DNA from: an uncultured delta proteobacterium
GTDB lineage: Bacteria > Desulfobacterota > Desulfovibrionia > Desulfovibrionales > Desulfovibrionaceae
NCBI GenBank assembly: GCA_903843965.1
Contig: CAIMRY010000005.1
Coordinates: 62,001 to 126,000 of the forward strand
Direction of reading: 5' to 3'
Length of the DNA: 64,000 nucleotides
Part shown: positions 16,977 to 24,408 of the stretch, piece after piece
Layout of the letters: each line of letters starts with the position of its first letter
Numbering within the stretch: position 1 is the first letter of the stretch
The notes under the pieces: generated by a model
Seen by the model: only the letters and a program-made list of their open reading frames with translations
Database searches by the model: none
What the model was told of the DNA's origin: nothing
Translations under genes and position numbers: made by a program

Positions 16977-16990
16977 TTCACGTACGTGAA
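16977..16990. promoter_or_regulatory. Perfect 14-base palindrome in the cytochrome c3 leader
   Basis: TTCACGTACGTGAA reads the same on both strands and lies just upstream of the cyc ribosome site. It could be an operator for a dimeric regulator or, in RNA, a 6-base-pair hairpin controlling access to the ribosome site. No regulator with this site is known to me. Confidence 0.5.
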
Positions 16991-17062
16991 CACTCCATTA
17001 TCCTCTGCCTATCAATGTGGCGCCCCCTCGTGAGGGGGGACCAATCCGAGACGAACAATAGA

Positions 17063-17092
17063 CAATTACTCCCAAATGGCGCTTCCTGGCAA
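17063..17092 (-). promoter_or_regulatory. Possible cytochrome c3 promoter
   Basis: TTGCCA (17092-17087), an 18-base spacer and TAATTG (17068-17063) on the minus strand give a moderate sigma-70 match about 100 bases before the cyc ATG. A CCCCCTC...GAGGGGG hairpin (17023-17038) lies in the predicted leader. Confidence 0.35.
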
Positions 17093-17122
17093 GTGAGACG
17101 GCACACTTTTCCGGGATTTTTT

Positions 17123-17917
17123 TCACGAGCCCACAGGGGCCTGCTCCCCGGAAAGCCCATATTTTCCGGCATAGCCGCGCGGGGTGAGCATGCGCTGCCC
17201 ACGCGCCGCGTCAACGAGCCTGGTCGCGCTGTTGCCCACGATGAGAATGCTCTGCATGTCCACAGCCTCCGGGTCCAGGGCGTCCAGGCTGGTCGCCAGG
17301 ACCTCCTGGCCAGGCCGGAAGGCGTGCCGCACCAGCCCCACGGGCGTGGTTCCCGGCCGGTGCGCGGCGATGGCCGCCAGGGCCCTGGGCAGATGCTCCC
17401 TGCGCCGCGTGGAGCGCGGGTTGTAGAACACGATGACGAAGTCGGCCCCGGCTGCGGCGCTAACCCGGCGCAGAATGACCTCCCAGGGCGTAAGCAGGTC
17501 GCTGAGGCTGATCACGGCGAAGTCGTGCATGAGCGGTGCGCCCAGAAGCGCCGCAGCCGCGCACAGGGCCGGAATGCCCGGCACCACCTCCACGTCGAGC
17601 TCCCGCGCAAGCGCGCGCGCCTCCACCAGTTCCAGCACCAGCCCGGCCATGGCGTACACGCCCGCGTCCCCGCTGCTGACCACCACGGTCTCCACCCCGG
17701 AGCGCGCCAGGTCGATGGCCGCATTGCAGCGCTCCACCTCGCCGGTCATGCCCGTGGACACAACCTGGCGTCCGGTCAGGATGTCCGGCTCCACCAGCTC
17801 GATGTAGCCCTTGTAGCCCACGATGGCCTGCGCGCGCAAAAGCGCCGCCCTGGCCATGGGGGGCAAAAGGGCCGCGTCGCCCGGGCCGAGCCCGACCACA
17901 GTGATCCGTCCGCTCAA
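17123..17917 (-). CDS. cbiH: Precorrin-3B / cobalt-factor III C17-methyltransferase (CbiH/CobJ)
   Basis: SAM-dependent C17 methylation with ring contraction in corrin synthesis. The 264-residue tetrapyrrole methylase shows VVGLGPGD near the N-terminus, VVVSSGDAGVYAMAGL, VVPGIPALCAAAALLGAPL and DFVIVFYNPRS. The reading starts at a TTG (17917) that overlaps the cbiG stop codon and has GGGAG seven bases upstream; no ATG fits better. It is the last gene of the minus-strand corrin unit. As CbiK is present elsewhere in the window, the early-cobalt (anaerobic) route applies, so CbiH is the better name than CobJ. Confidence 0.93.
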   Translation of the reverse strand: MSGRITVVGLGPGDAALLPPMARAALLRAQAIVGYKGYIELVEPDILTGRQVVSTGMTGEVERCNAAIDLARSGVETVVVSSGDAGVYAMAGLVLELVEARALARELDVEVVPGIPALCAAAALLGAPLMHDFAVISLSDLLTPWEVILRRVSAAAGADFVIVFYNPRSTRRREHLPRALAAIAAHRPGTTPVGLVRHAFRPGQEVLATSLDALDPEAVDMQSILIVGNSATRLVDAARGQRMLTPRGYAGKYGLSGEQAPVGS

Positions 17918-19023
17918 TGCATGCTCCCTTGCGCCCGGAGCGCCACCGCGCAGGTGACGCGCCCGGTCTTGGATTTGGGCGAGACCAGCTCCCCGCCGCC
18001 CGCAAGCAGCAGGGCCGCAGCCTCGCTCACGCTGCCCGTGCCGGTGCGGCGCTTGACCGTCTCGGACTGCCCGGCGGACGCAACCGCCGCCAGGGCCTCT
18101 GGTTCATAATATACAACTTCCGGGCCAAGGGCCGCAGCGGCGGCGCAAAGGCCCGGATCATCGCGCTTTATGCTCGCGGTGCCCACGGCGGCCACGCTCT
18201 GCGGGCACAGGCCCTGCTGCGCAAACACGGTCGCAATATGCGCAAGGATTTCCATTTCCGGCACATTTTTGCGGCTGCCCAGGCCCAGGCAGAGGCAGCG
18301 CGGGTACACCCGGAAGGTGGCCGCGAACTGCCCGCCGGTCCGTCCCCCAGTTGGCCCCCCTGCCTTCCAGTGACACCAGACCCCCGGCGCGCCGGGGTCC
18401 CAGTCCGCAGGCGCTGTGGCGACAAAGAGCCCGCCGCAGTCATCCCCGTCCAAGAGCCGCCCCTCGGGATCGAACACCTGCACCGGACGGCCTTCGAGCA
18501 GGGCCACGCTCACGGCCTTGGCCGCAGGCAGGTTGTCCATGGCCATGCCGCGCGCGCGGGCCAGCTCGTCCACGGCTGGCACACCCGAGACGTCCGTGCC
18601 CGTGGTGATGACCGCGACAGCCCCGGTGAGTTCCGCCAATTCACGGGCCAGGGCGTTGGCCCCGCCAAGGTGCCCGGACACGAGGCTGACGGCGAAGCGC
18701 GCGGCCTGGTCCAGCACGGCCACGGCCGGGTCCTGGGCCTTGCCTCGCAGGTGCGGGGCGATGGCGCGCACGGCGATGCCCGCCGCGCCGATGAACACGT
18801 GGCGCGGGTAGCGGGCGAAAGTTTCGGCCATCAGATCATGGATGCTGGAGAACGGGAGCGCGTCCTGCCCGGCCAGGCGCTCCGGAGCATACACGTCCGC
18901 CGGGAGGCGTGCGGCGATGCGCCGGGCCAGGGTCAGGCCCTGGGCGCTCAGGGCATACAGGGCCGTGTTCACGCGTTGCACGCCTGTGGCGTGCTCATGG
19001 ACTTGTCGGCCCATGGCGCTCAC
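17914..19023 (-). CDS. cbiG: Cobalt-precorrin-5A hydrolase (CbiG)
   Basis: Opens the delta-lactone of cobalt-precorrin-5A and releases acetaldehyde in the anaerobic corrin pathway. The 369-residue protein has the typical ADVYAPERLAG N-terminal part, GAAGIAVRAIAPHL and the family signature SGHLGGANALARELA, then the C-terminal CobE-like domain (CLGLGSRKN, SVAAVGTASIKRDDPGL). A GTG at 19023 overlaps the cbiET stop by four bases (GTGA), indicating translational coupling; an ATG lies 9 bases further in. A low-complexity GGPTGGRTGGQ linker separates the two halves. Confidence 0.93.
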   Translation of the reverse strand: MSAMGRQVHEHATGVQRVNTALYALSAQGLTLARRIAARLPADVYAPERLAGQDALPFSSIHDLMAETFARYPRHVFIGAAGIAVRAIAPHLRGKAQDPAVAVLDQAARFAVSLVSGHLGGANALARELAELTGAVAVITTGTDVSGVPAVDELARARGMAMDNLPAAKAVSVALLEGRPVQVFDPEGRLLDGDDCGGLFVATAPADWDPGAPGVWCHWKAGGPTGGRTGGQFAATFRVYPRCLCLGLGSRKNVPEMEILAHIATVFAQQGLCPQSVAAVGTASIKRDDPGLCAAAAALGPEVVYYEPEALAAVASAGQSETVKRRTGTGSVSEAAALLLAGGGELVSPKSKTGRVTCAVALRAQGSMH

Positions 19024-20252
19024 GCCTTGTCGGCCCAGATGATGAACACCGGATTCTGGGCGCGCAGGCGCAGGTCCCCGGCCAAGCGGTCGGCTGTGGC
19101 GGCCTGGATCTGGGTGATGCCGAACTCCCAGTTCATGGTCTGGAAATAGTCCTTCACGCGCATCAGCGTGTCGAGCAGGATGGCGTGCACCACCAGCCGC
19201 CCACCGGGCTTGAGCCGCAGGCAGGCGTGGGACAGGGCGCGGGTGTCGCGTCCCAGGCCGCCGCCGATGAACACGCGGTCCGGGTCGGGCAGGGCGGTCA
19301 GGCAGTCGGGCATCTCGCCGGCCACGGTCTCCACCAGCCAGGCCCCGATGCGCCGCACGTTCTCGCGGATCATGGCCGCGCGCCTGTTCTCGCGCTCCAC
19401 GGCGAAGATGCGCCCCTCATGCGCCAGGTGCGAGGCCTCGATGGCCACGGAGCCGCAGCCCGCGCCCAGGTCCCAGACCACGGAGTCGGGCATGACCCCG
19501 AGCATGGCCAGGCCCACCGCCCGCGCGGCCTGCTTGGTGATCAGCCCCTTCTCGTGCAGGTAGTAGTGGTCCGGAATGCCCAGCATGAGCGGAATCTCCG
19601 GGGGCGCGGTGCGCTCCACCAGCACCAGGTTCAGGTCGGCGAAGGGCAGGTCCCAGGCCTCCTCCAGGCGCATGCGCCGGGCGGTCTCGTTCTCCGCGCC
19701 GAGGTTCTCCAGCACGATGAGCTGGGCGTCGACCACGCCGCGCTCCAGCAAGGCCTGGGCGATGACGGCGGGCGAGTTCTGCTGGTCCGTGAACACGGCC
19801 AGGCGCTCGAAGCGGGCCAGGGCGGCGAAGAGCGGGGTGAAGTCGCTGCGGCCATGCAGGGAGACCACGCGCACCTCGTGCCAGGGCAAGCCCACGCGGG
19901 CGGCGGCCAGCTGCAGGGTGCACAGGTTGGGGTGCACCTGCACGCGCTCCGCCCCCAGGTGCTCGATGAGCCTTTTGCCCAGGCCGAAGAACAGCGGGTC
20001 GCCATCGGCCAAAACCACCACGGCCTTGCCCGCGTCCAGCTCGCGCTCGATGTCCTCCATGATGGGCGCCAGGGAGCCCACCACGGGGATGGTCTTCTCC
20101 GGGCGGCAGATGGCGGGCGCGGCTTCGAGCAGCCTGCGGCCGCCGACCAGCACCTGGGCGCGCTCAAGGATGTCGTCCACGCCGGGCGGCGGGGTCAGGG
20201 CTCCGGGCCGCAGGCCGATCACCTGCACGGGATTCTGGCGTTTTTCGAACAT
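19020..20252 (-). CDS. cbiET: Cobalt-precorrin-7 C5-methyltransferase / precorrin-8 C15-methylase, CbiE-CbiT fusion
   Basis: Methylates C5 and C15 and decarboxylates the ring-C acetate chain of the corrin intermediate. The 410-residue fusion has an N-terminal tetrapyrrole methylase half (VIGLRPGALTPP, VVVLADGDPLFFGLGKRL) and a C-terminal Rossmann methyltransferase half (DLGAGCGSVAIEASHLA, RVFIGGGLG). It matches CobL of the aerobic pathway in architecture. Its end overlaps cbiG by four bases and its ATG starts 9 bases after cbiD. In other bacteria CbiE and CbiT can be separate proteins. Confidence 0.93.
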   Translation of the reverse strand: MFEKRQNPVQVIGLRPGALTPPPGVDDILERAQVLVGGRRLLEAAPAICRPEKTIPVVGSLAPIMEDIERELDAGKAVVVLADGDPLFFGLGKRLIEHLGAERVQVHPNLCTLQLAAARVGLPWHEVRVVSLHGRSDFTPLFAALARFERLAVFTDQQNSPAVIAQALLERGVVDAQLIVLENLGAENETARRMRLEEAWDLPFADLNLVLVERTAPPEIPLMLGIPDHYYLHEKGLITKQAARAVGLAMLGVMPDSVVWDLGAGCGSVAIEASHLAHEGRIFAVERENRRAAMIRENVRRIGAWLVETVAGEMPDCLTALPDPDRVFIGGGLGRDTRALSHACLRLKPGGRLVVHAILLDTLMRVKDYFQTMNWEFGITQIQAATADRLAGDLRLRAQNPVFIIWADKA

Positions 20253-20261
20253 GGGTTCCCC

Positions 20262-21563
20262 TTAGCGCGAACCCGCGCCCGGGTGAAGGGGGTCGGCGGG
20301 GGCAAAAATGGACTGCGTCGCCGGGTCGGCATAAAGGCAGGCCCCGGCCAGATCAAAGACCACGTAGCGCACAGCGACCGCAGGCCCGGCAAAGCCCTGG
20401 GCCGCTGCGCGCGCGCGCGCCACCAACAGTTCGACGAGCCTGCGGCCCGCTGTTTCGTCCGCCCCGTCTGCATGCCCGTCGCCGCCCCTGCCCGTCCGGT
20501 CCGGGGCCAAAACCAGGGCCAGGGCCTGGACAGCGGTGTTGGCGCAGGCCACGGCGGCGATTGTCGCCTCGTCCGCCCCGGCCTGCCGCGCCCAGTCGGC
20601 CAACAGGACAAAGTCGAGTTCGGCGGCCTTGGCGTGGGTGTTGGCAAAGCCTTGGGCCTGCTTGACCAGCTTGCCGGGGAACACGGCCCAGACCACGTCG
20701 GTGAAGCCGCGCGCAGCAGCCGCCTGCAGGGCGTGGGCAAAGAAGTCCGCCGCCTGGATCAGGCAGACCTCGGGCACAGCAGGGTAACGCTCCTTCAACA
20801 GGCGCTCGCTGCGGCGGCCCGTGGTCAGCACCACACTGGCGTTCCCGGCGGCCCGGGCCACGTCCAGGCCCGCGTCGATGCATTTGGCCCAGGCCTCGTG
20901 GCTGTAGGGCCGCACAATGCCGCCCGTGCCCAGGATGGAGATGCCGCCGGTGATGCCCAGGCGCGGATTGAGCGTGTGCCGGGCGATGGCCTCGCCGTCC
21001 GGCGCCTCGATGACCACCAGCGCGATGCCTTTAAAGTACGGGGGGAGCACCTCCAGAATGCTCTGCCGGATCTGCGCCTCCGGGCCGGGGTTGATGGCCG
21101 CGCCGCCCACGGCCACGGGCAGGCCGGGCAGGGTCACGCGGCCCACGCCCACCCCGCCGCCGATGAGCACGTGCGGACCGACCCCGGAAAAGGCCGGGTC
21201 AAGGGTCACGTGGGCCTCGATGCGCGCGCCGTGGGTGGCGTCCGGGTCGTCGCCCGCGTCCTTGATGACCGTGGCGCGCACGCCAAGCTCGTCATCGCGG
21301 ACACAGGCGATGGGAATGGTCAGCCGCCCTGAGTCGGACGGATGCGGGGGCGGCAGGGGAATGTCCACGCTCTGCGGAACCTCGCCGGTGAGGGCGAACA
21401 GCGTGGCCGCCCGCGCCGCAGCAGCCGCCGCCGAGCCCGTGGTGAACCCCTCGCGGAGGTGACCCTCGCGGAGGTGACCCTCGCGGAGATGGCCCTCACG
21501 GAGGTGGCCCTCTCCCGGCTTGGCGTCCGGCGATGACGTGTTGCGGCTCATGCGCTGGCTCAT
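20262..21563 (-). CDS. cbiD: Cobalt-precorrin-5B C1-methyltransferase (CbiD), with N-terminal repeat
   Basis: SAM-dependent C1 methylation in the anaerobic corrin route. The family normally begins close to LRxGFTTGxxAAAAA; here GFTTGSAAAAAARAA is preceded by four copies of the pentapeptide GHLRE, from a 15-base tandem repeat. Later family motifs include DPDATHGARIEAHV, IGGGVGVGRVTLPGLPVAVGGAAINPGP, GGISILGTGGIVRPYS and VLTTGRRSE. The ATG at 21563 overlaps the preceding SDR stop (ATGA); an ATG at 21551 is equally possible. The C-terminus has a Gly/Asp-rich insert (about GRGGDGHADGADE) and a tail of about 20 residues. Corrin genes cbiET, cbiG and cbiH follow. Confidence 0.93.
   Translation of the reverse strand: MSQRMSRNTSSPDAKPGEGHLREGHLREGHLREGHLREGFTTGSAAAAAARAATLFALTGEVPQSVDIPLPPPHPSDSGRLTIPIACVRDDELGVRATVIKDAGDDPDATHGARIEAHVTLDPAFSGVGPHVLIGGGVGVGRVTLPGLPVAVGGAAINPGPEAQIRQSILEVLPPYFKGIALVVIEAPDGEAIARHTLNPRLGITGGISILGTGGIVRPYSHEAWAKCIDAGLDVARAAGNASVVLTTGRRSERLLKERYPAVPEVCLIQAADFFAHALQAAAARGFTDVVWAVFPGKLVKQAQGFANTHAKAAELDFVLLADWARQAGADEATIAAVACANTAVQALALVLAPDRTGRGGDGHADGADETAGRRLVELLVARARAAAQGFAGPAVAVRYVVFDLAGACLYADPATQSIFAPADPLHPGAGSR
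21448..21507. repeat. In-frame tandem repeat, 4 x 15 bases, at the cbiD N-terminus
   Basis: Four direct 15-mers, the first two identical (CCCTCGCGGAGGTGA on the plus strand), encode GHLRE repeated on the minus strand. The repeat duplicates the LREG that normally precedes FTTG in CbiD. Confidence 0.9.
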
Positions 21564-23128
21564 GCGCTGGGCCTTTGGGCCAGGGCTCTCGGCCCTGCGG
21601 CCAGGGCTCTCGGCCCTGCGGCCAGGCGCGCCCCGGCGGCCTGGGCGATGTTGCGCAGCATGGCCGGAAAAAGCAGGCCGTGGGCCGGCCACATGGCCCA
21701 CCAGTAGGCCAGGCCCCACAAGCCGCGCGGCTGGAAGCTGGTCAGCAGCAGCAGCTCCGTGCCGCCCTCCACAGGCTCCAGGCGCAGCTCCAGGGTGGCG
21801 GCGCCCGGCAGCTTCATTTCCGCCAGCAGCAGCAGGCGGCGGCCCGGCTCCACGGCCAGCGCCCGCCAGAAGTCCACGGTGTCGCCCTCGACCAGATGCT
21901 CGGCGTTGCGGCGGCCACGGCTGTGTCCCGGCCCGCCCAGCAGCTTGTCCGCAAGGCCGCGCACGCGCCAGAGCAGGTTACCCGCGTACCACCCCGTGTC
22001 CCCGCCGATGCGCTGCACGGTCTCCCAGACCTGCGCCGGGCTGGCGGCCAGGGTGGCGGCGTAGTCGGCGCGGAACACGTGGCCGCCCGCAAAGCTCGCG
22101 TCCCCGGCCCTGGTCCATTCCGCCGGGCAGGCCGCAGCCTGGCCCAGCTCCGGCGGGGCGCAGGGCGCTCCGGCGTCGAAGCAGCAGGTGGCGGCCCCGC
22201 CCTGGCGCATCTCGGCCAGGGCGGCGGCGATGGCCTCTTCGCAGGACAGAAGCCTTTGCGGCGCAAGATCCAGGATGCGCCGGTCGTGGCACACGACCTC
22301 GTTTTTCAGGCCCAGGATGAGCGGGCGCACCAGGTGCGCGGGCACGGGCGCGACCAGGTTGACCCAGAAGGCGGAAAGCCCCGGCGACAAGAACGGCACA
22401 GGGAGGATCAGCGGCGGGCGTATCCTGGCCGCGCGGGCGTATATGTGGAACAGCTCCTCGTAGGTGATGACGTCCGGCCCGCCGATGTCCAGGGTCAAGC
22501 CCGTTGTGGCCGGGTTGTCCAGGCAGCCCGTGAGGTAGCCCAGCACGTTGCTGATGGCGATGGGCTGGCAGCGCGTGCGCACCCAGAGCGGGGTGATCAT
22601 GACCGGCAGGCGCTCCACCAGGGCGCGGATGATCTCAAAGGACGCGCTGCCCGAGCCAAGGATCACGGCGGCGCGCAGCACGGTGGCGGGCACGGGCCCC
22701 TCGCTGAAGATGCGCCCGACCTCGGTGCGCGAGCGCAGGTGCTCGGACAGGCCAGGAGCGCCCGTCACGCCATCAGCGCCCAGGCCGCTCAGATAGATGA
22801 TGCGGCCCACCCCGGCCTCGGCAGCGGCCTGGCTCATGTTGGCGGCGGCCTGGCGGTCGGCCTGGGCGAAGTCTCCGCCCGCGCCCATGGAATGCACCAG
22901 ATAGAAGGCCGTGGAACAGCCCTGCATGGCCGCCGCCAGGCTGGCTCTGTCCGCGACATCGGCCTGGTGGATGCGCAGGTTCGGGTGCGCGCCCCAGGGC
23001 CGGGCCAGCAGCTTGCGCGGGCTGCGCACCGCCGCGTGGACCACGTGGCCCCGCGCGAGCAAAAGCGGCGTGAGCCGCCCGCCCACGTAGCCGGTGGCCC
23101 CGGCCACGAACACGGCGTCGTGCGCCAC
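21560..23128 (-). CDS. NAD(P)-binding SDR / DUF2867 fusion protein
   Basis: A 522-residue two-domain protein. The N-terminal atypical SDR domain (about 1-290) starts with VFVAGATGYVGGRL, the dinucleotide motif, and includes YLSGLGADG and TYEELFHIYA. The C-terminal DUF2867 domain (about 340-500) has DYAATLAASPAQVWETVQRIGG and DTVDFWRALAVEPGRRLLLLAEMKLPG. Similar fusions exist in many bacteria without a proven reaction. The C-terminus repeats AGPRALA twice from a 21-base duplication (21580-21621). The GTG at 23128 follows AAGGA. It lies between a lipoprotein gene and cbiD and overlaps cbiD by four bases, but I know of no corrin step needing it. Confidence 0.85.
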   Translation of the reverse strand: MAHDAVFVAGATGYVGGRLTPLLLARGHVVHAAVRSPRKLLARPWGAHPNLRIHQADVADRASLAAAMQGCSTAFYLVHSMGAGGDFAQADRQAAANMSQAAAEAGVGRIIYLSGLGADGVTGAPGLSEHLRSRTEVGRIFSEGPVPATVLRAAVILGSGSASFEIIRALVERLPVMITPLWVRTRCQPIAISNVLGYLTGCLDNPATTGLTLDIGGPDVITYEELFHIYARAARIRPPLILPVPFLSPGLSAFWVNLVAPVPAHLVRPLILGLKNEVVCHDRRILDLAPQRLLSCEEAIAAALAEMRQGGAATCCFDAGAPCAPPELGQAAACPAEWTRAGDASFAGGHVFRADYAATLAASPAQVWETVQRIGGDTGWYAGNLLWRVRGLADKLLGGPGHSRGRRNAEHLVEGDTVDFWRALAVEPGRRLLLLAEMKLPGAATLELRLEPVEGGTELLLLTSFQPRGLWGLAYWWAMWPAHGLLFPAMLRNIAQAAGARLAAGPRALAAGPRALAQRPSA

Positions 23129-23131
23129 GGG

Positions 23132-23413
23132 CTAGTCCCTGTCCTTGGGCACCCAGCCCAGACGCTTCAGGCAGTCGGCCATGTCCGCCTCACGGGCTGC
23201 GCCCTGGGGCTGGCTTCCGATCTTGTCCTCGCAGAACTTGGAGTCGCTCTCAAAAAGCAGGTCTTCCTTGCGCGGGTTGGGCTCCCTGGGATGGGTCCAG
23301 GCCTTGGACTTGGGCAGGCAGCCGCCCAGGCTCAAGGCCAGCAGGAAAAGGGCGCACAGGGCAAGACAAAAACGGACGGCACGCTGGCGTGCGGGGCGGG
23401 ACATCAGGGGCAT
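23132..23413 (-). CDS. Small lipoprotein with duplicated start region
   Basis: A 93-residue predicted lipoprotein: signal helix FCLALCALFLLALSLGGC with lipobox LGGC, then a short hydrophilic domain with two further cysteines (FCEDK and DMADCLKRLGWVPKD). I do not recognise the family. The ribosome site and start codon are present twice in a perfect 21-base direct repeat, so translation could begin at 23413 or 23434; the longer form only adds MPLTGGS. The gene ends 3 bases before the SDR gene. Confidence 0.7.
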   Translation of the reverse strand: MPLMSRPARQRAVRFCLALCALFLLALSLGGCLPKSKAWTHPREPNPRKEDLLFESDSKFCEDKIGSQPQGAAREADMADCLKRLGWVPKDRD

Positions 23414-23445
23414 ACTTCCTCCGGTCAGGGGCATACTTCCTCCGG
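23404..23445. repeat. Perfect 2 x 21-base duplication carrying ribosome site and ATG
   Basis: Two identical 21-mers in direct contact. On the minus strand each contains GGAGGAAGT followed by ATG, so the lipoprotein gene has two complete, in-frame translation starts seven codons apart. Confidence 0.9.
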
Positions 23446-23468
23446 GTTGATGGCGGCGACGACAGGCG

Positions 23469-24032
23469 TCAGGGCAGGGCAAGCTCCGCAGCCGGGGCCA
23501 CCTGGGCGAAGACCGCGCCCAGGGCGGCCAGATAAGCGGTCTGGACATCGGCGGCGGCCACGGTGCGGCCCGCAAAGGACAGGTCGCGGGTGGCGCAGGC
23601 GTCTGCCGCCAGGCGCACGGAAAACCCCAGGTCAAAGGCCGCGCGCACGGTGGTGTCCACGCACATGTGGGTCATCATGCCGCACACGGTGAGCCGCTGG
23701 GCCGAGAGCCCGCGCAGAAGCTCCAGCAGGTTCGTCTCGCGGAAGGAGCTGGGGAAATGCTTGAGCACCACGGACTCGCCCGGCAGCGGGGACACGCAGG
23801 GGTGGATGGCCGCGCCGCTGGTTCCGGGCAAAAAGAAGGTCGCGCCGGGCCGCAGGTTCTCGTGGCGCACGTGGATGACCGGCAGCCCGGCCGCACGCTG
23901 CCGCGACAGAAGGCCCTGGGCCACCTGCCCGGCCTCGTGCGCGCCCGCAAGCTCCATGGTCCCGCCGGGGAAGTAGTCGTTCTGGATGTCGATGATGACG
24001 AGCACGTCAGAAATACCGGGTGTGTTGGGCAT
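23469..24032 (-). CDS. Isochorismatase-like cysteine hydrolase
   Basis: A 187-residue hydrolase of the isochorismatase fold. The catalytic triad is visible as D15 (IIDIQNDYF), K91 (LKHFPSSF) and C124 (MMTHMCVDTT), with a cis-peptide region before the cysteine. Family members hydrolyse nicotinamide, carbamoyl groups, ureidoacrylate or isochorismate; the GGMMTHMCVDTTVRAAFD pattern is common to the broad cysteine-hydrolase subgroup, so the substrate is open. The ATG at 24032 has GGAG at good spacing. It may be the first gene of the unit leading into the corrin genes, 55 bases ahead of the lipoprotein. Confidence 0.85.
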   Translation of the reverse strand: MPNTPGISDVLVIIDIQNDYFPGGTMELAGAHEAGQVAQGLLSRQRAAGLPVIHVRHENLRPGATFFLPGTSGAAIHPCVSPLPGESVVLKHFPSSFRETNLLELLRGLSAQRLTVCGMMTHMCVDTTVRAAFDLGFSVRLAADACATRDLSFAGRTVAAADVQTAYLAALGAVFAQVAPAAELALP

Positions 24033-24208
24033 GGCCTTGCTCCGCAAGCTGGCGTCGCGGCCTGTTGCGGCCCGCGCGGACGGACCCTAGCAGAAATTCG
24101 CGGAGCCGCCAACAGCCGCATGGCCCGGGGGCGGCGACCGGTCCTCCATTGCGCCCCCGCCCCTGGCAAGGTATACGTTGTGGGTCGAGACGAATCAGGA
24201 CGCGGTGG

Positions 24209-24355
24209 TCAGGCCAGGATGCGCCGGTACACGGAGCGCTCGTAGGCCACGCACAGGCGGCGGGCGGCGGCCTCGGTCAGTCCGGCCTGTTGCAGCCGAC
24301 AGTACAGGTGCAGGGGGTTGAGCAGGTGTTGCAGCTGGTGGCGCAGGTTTTTCAT
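24209..24355 (-). CDS. Small basic protein, 48 residues
   Basis: A short gene with a strong GGAGGGGG ribosome site five bases or so before ATG. The product (MKNLRHQLQHLLNPLHLYCR..., ending YERSVYRRILA) is basic, rich in Leu, His and Arg, and predicted helical. The amphipathic N-terminal helix with four histidines stands out. I do not recognise a family. It is divergent from the cbiR-like gene, with 53 bases between the start codons. Confidence 0.65.
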   Translation of the reverse strand: MKNLRHQLQHLLNPLHLYCRLQQAGLTEAAARRLCVAYERSVYRRILA

Positions 24356-24408
24356 GGAGTCCCCCTCCTTGCCGGGGAGCCTCTTCTGTCATAGGAGTAG
24401 CAAGAGCC

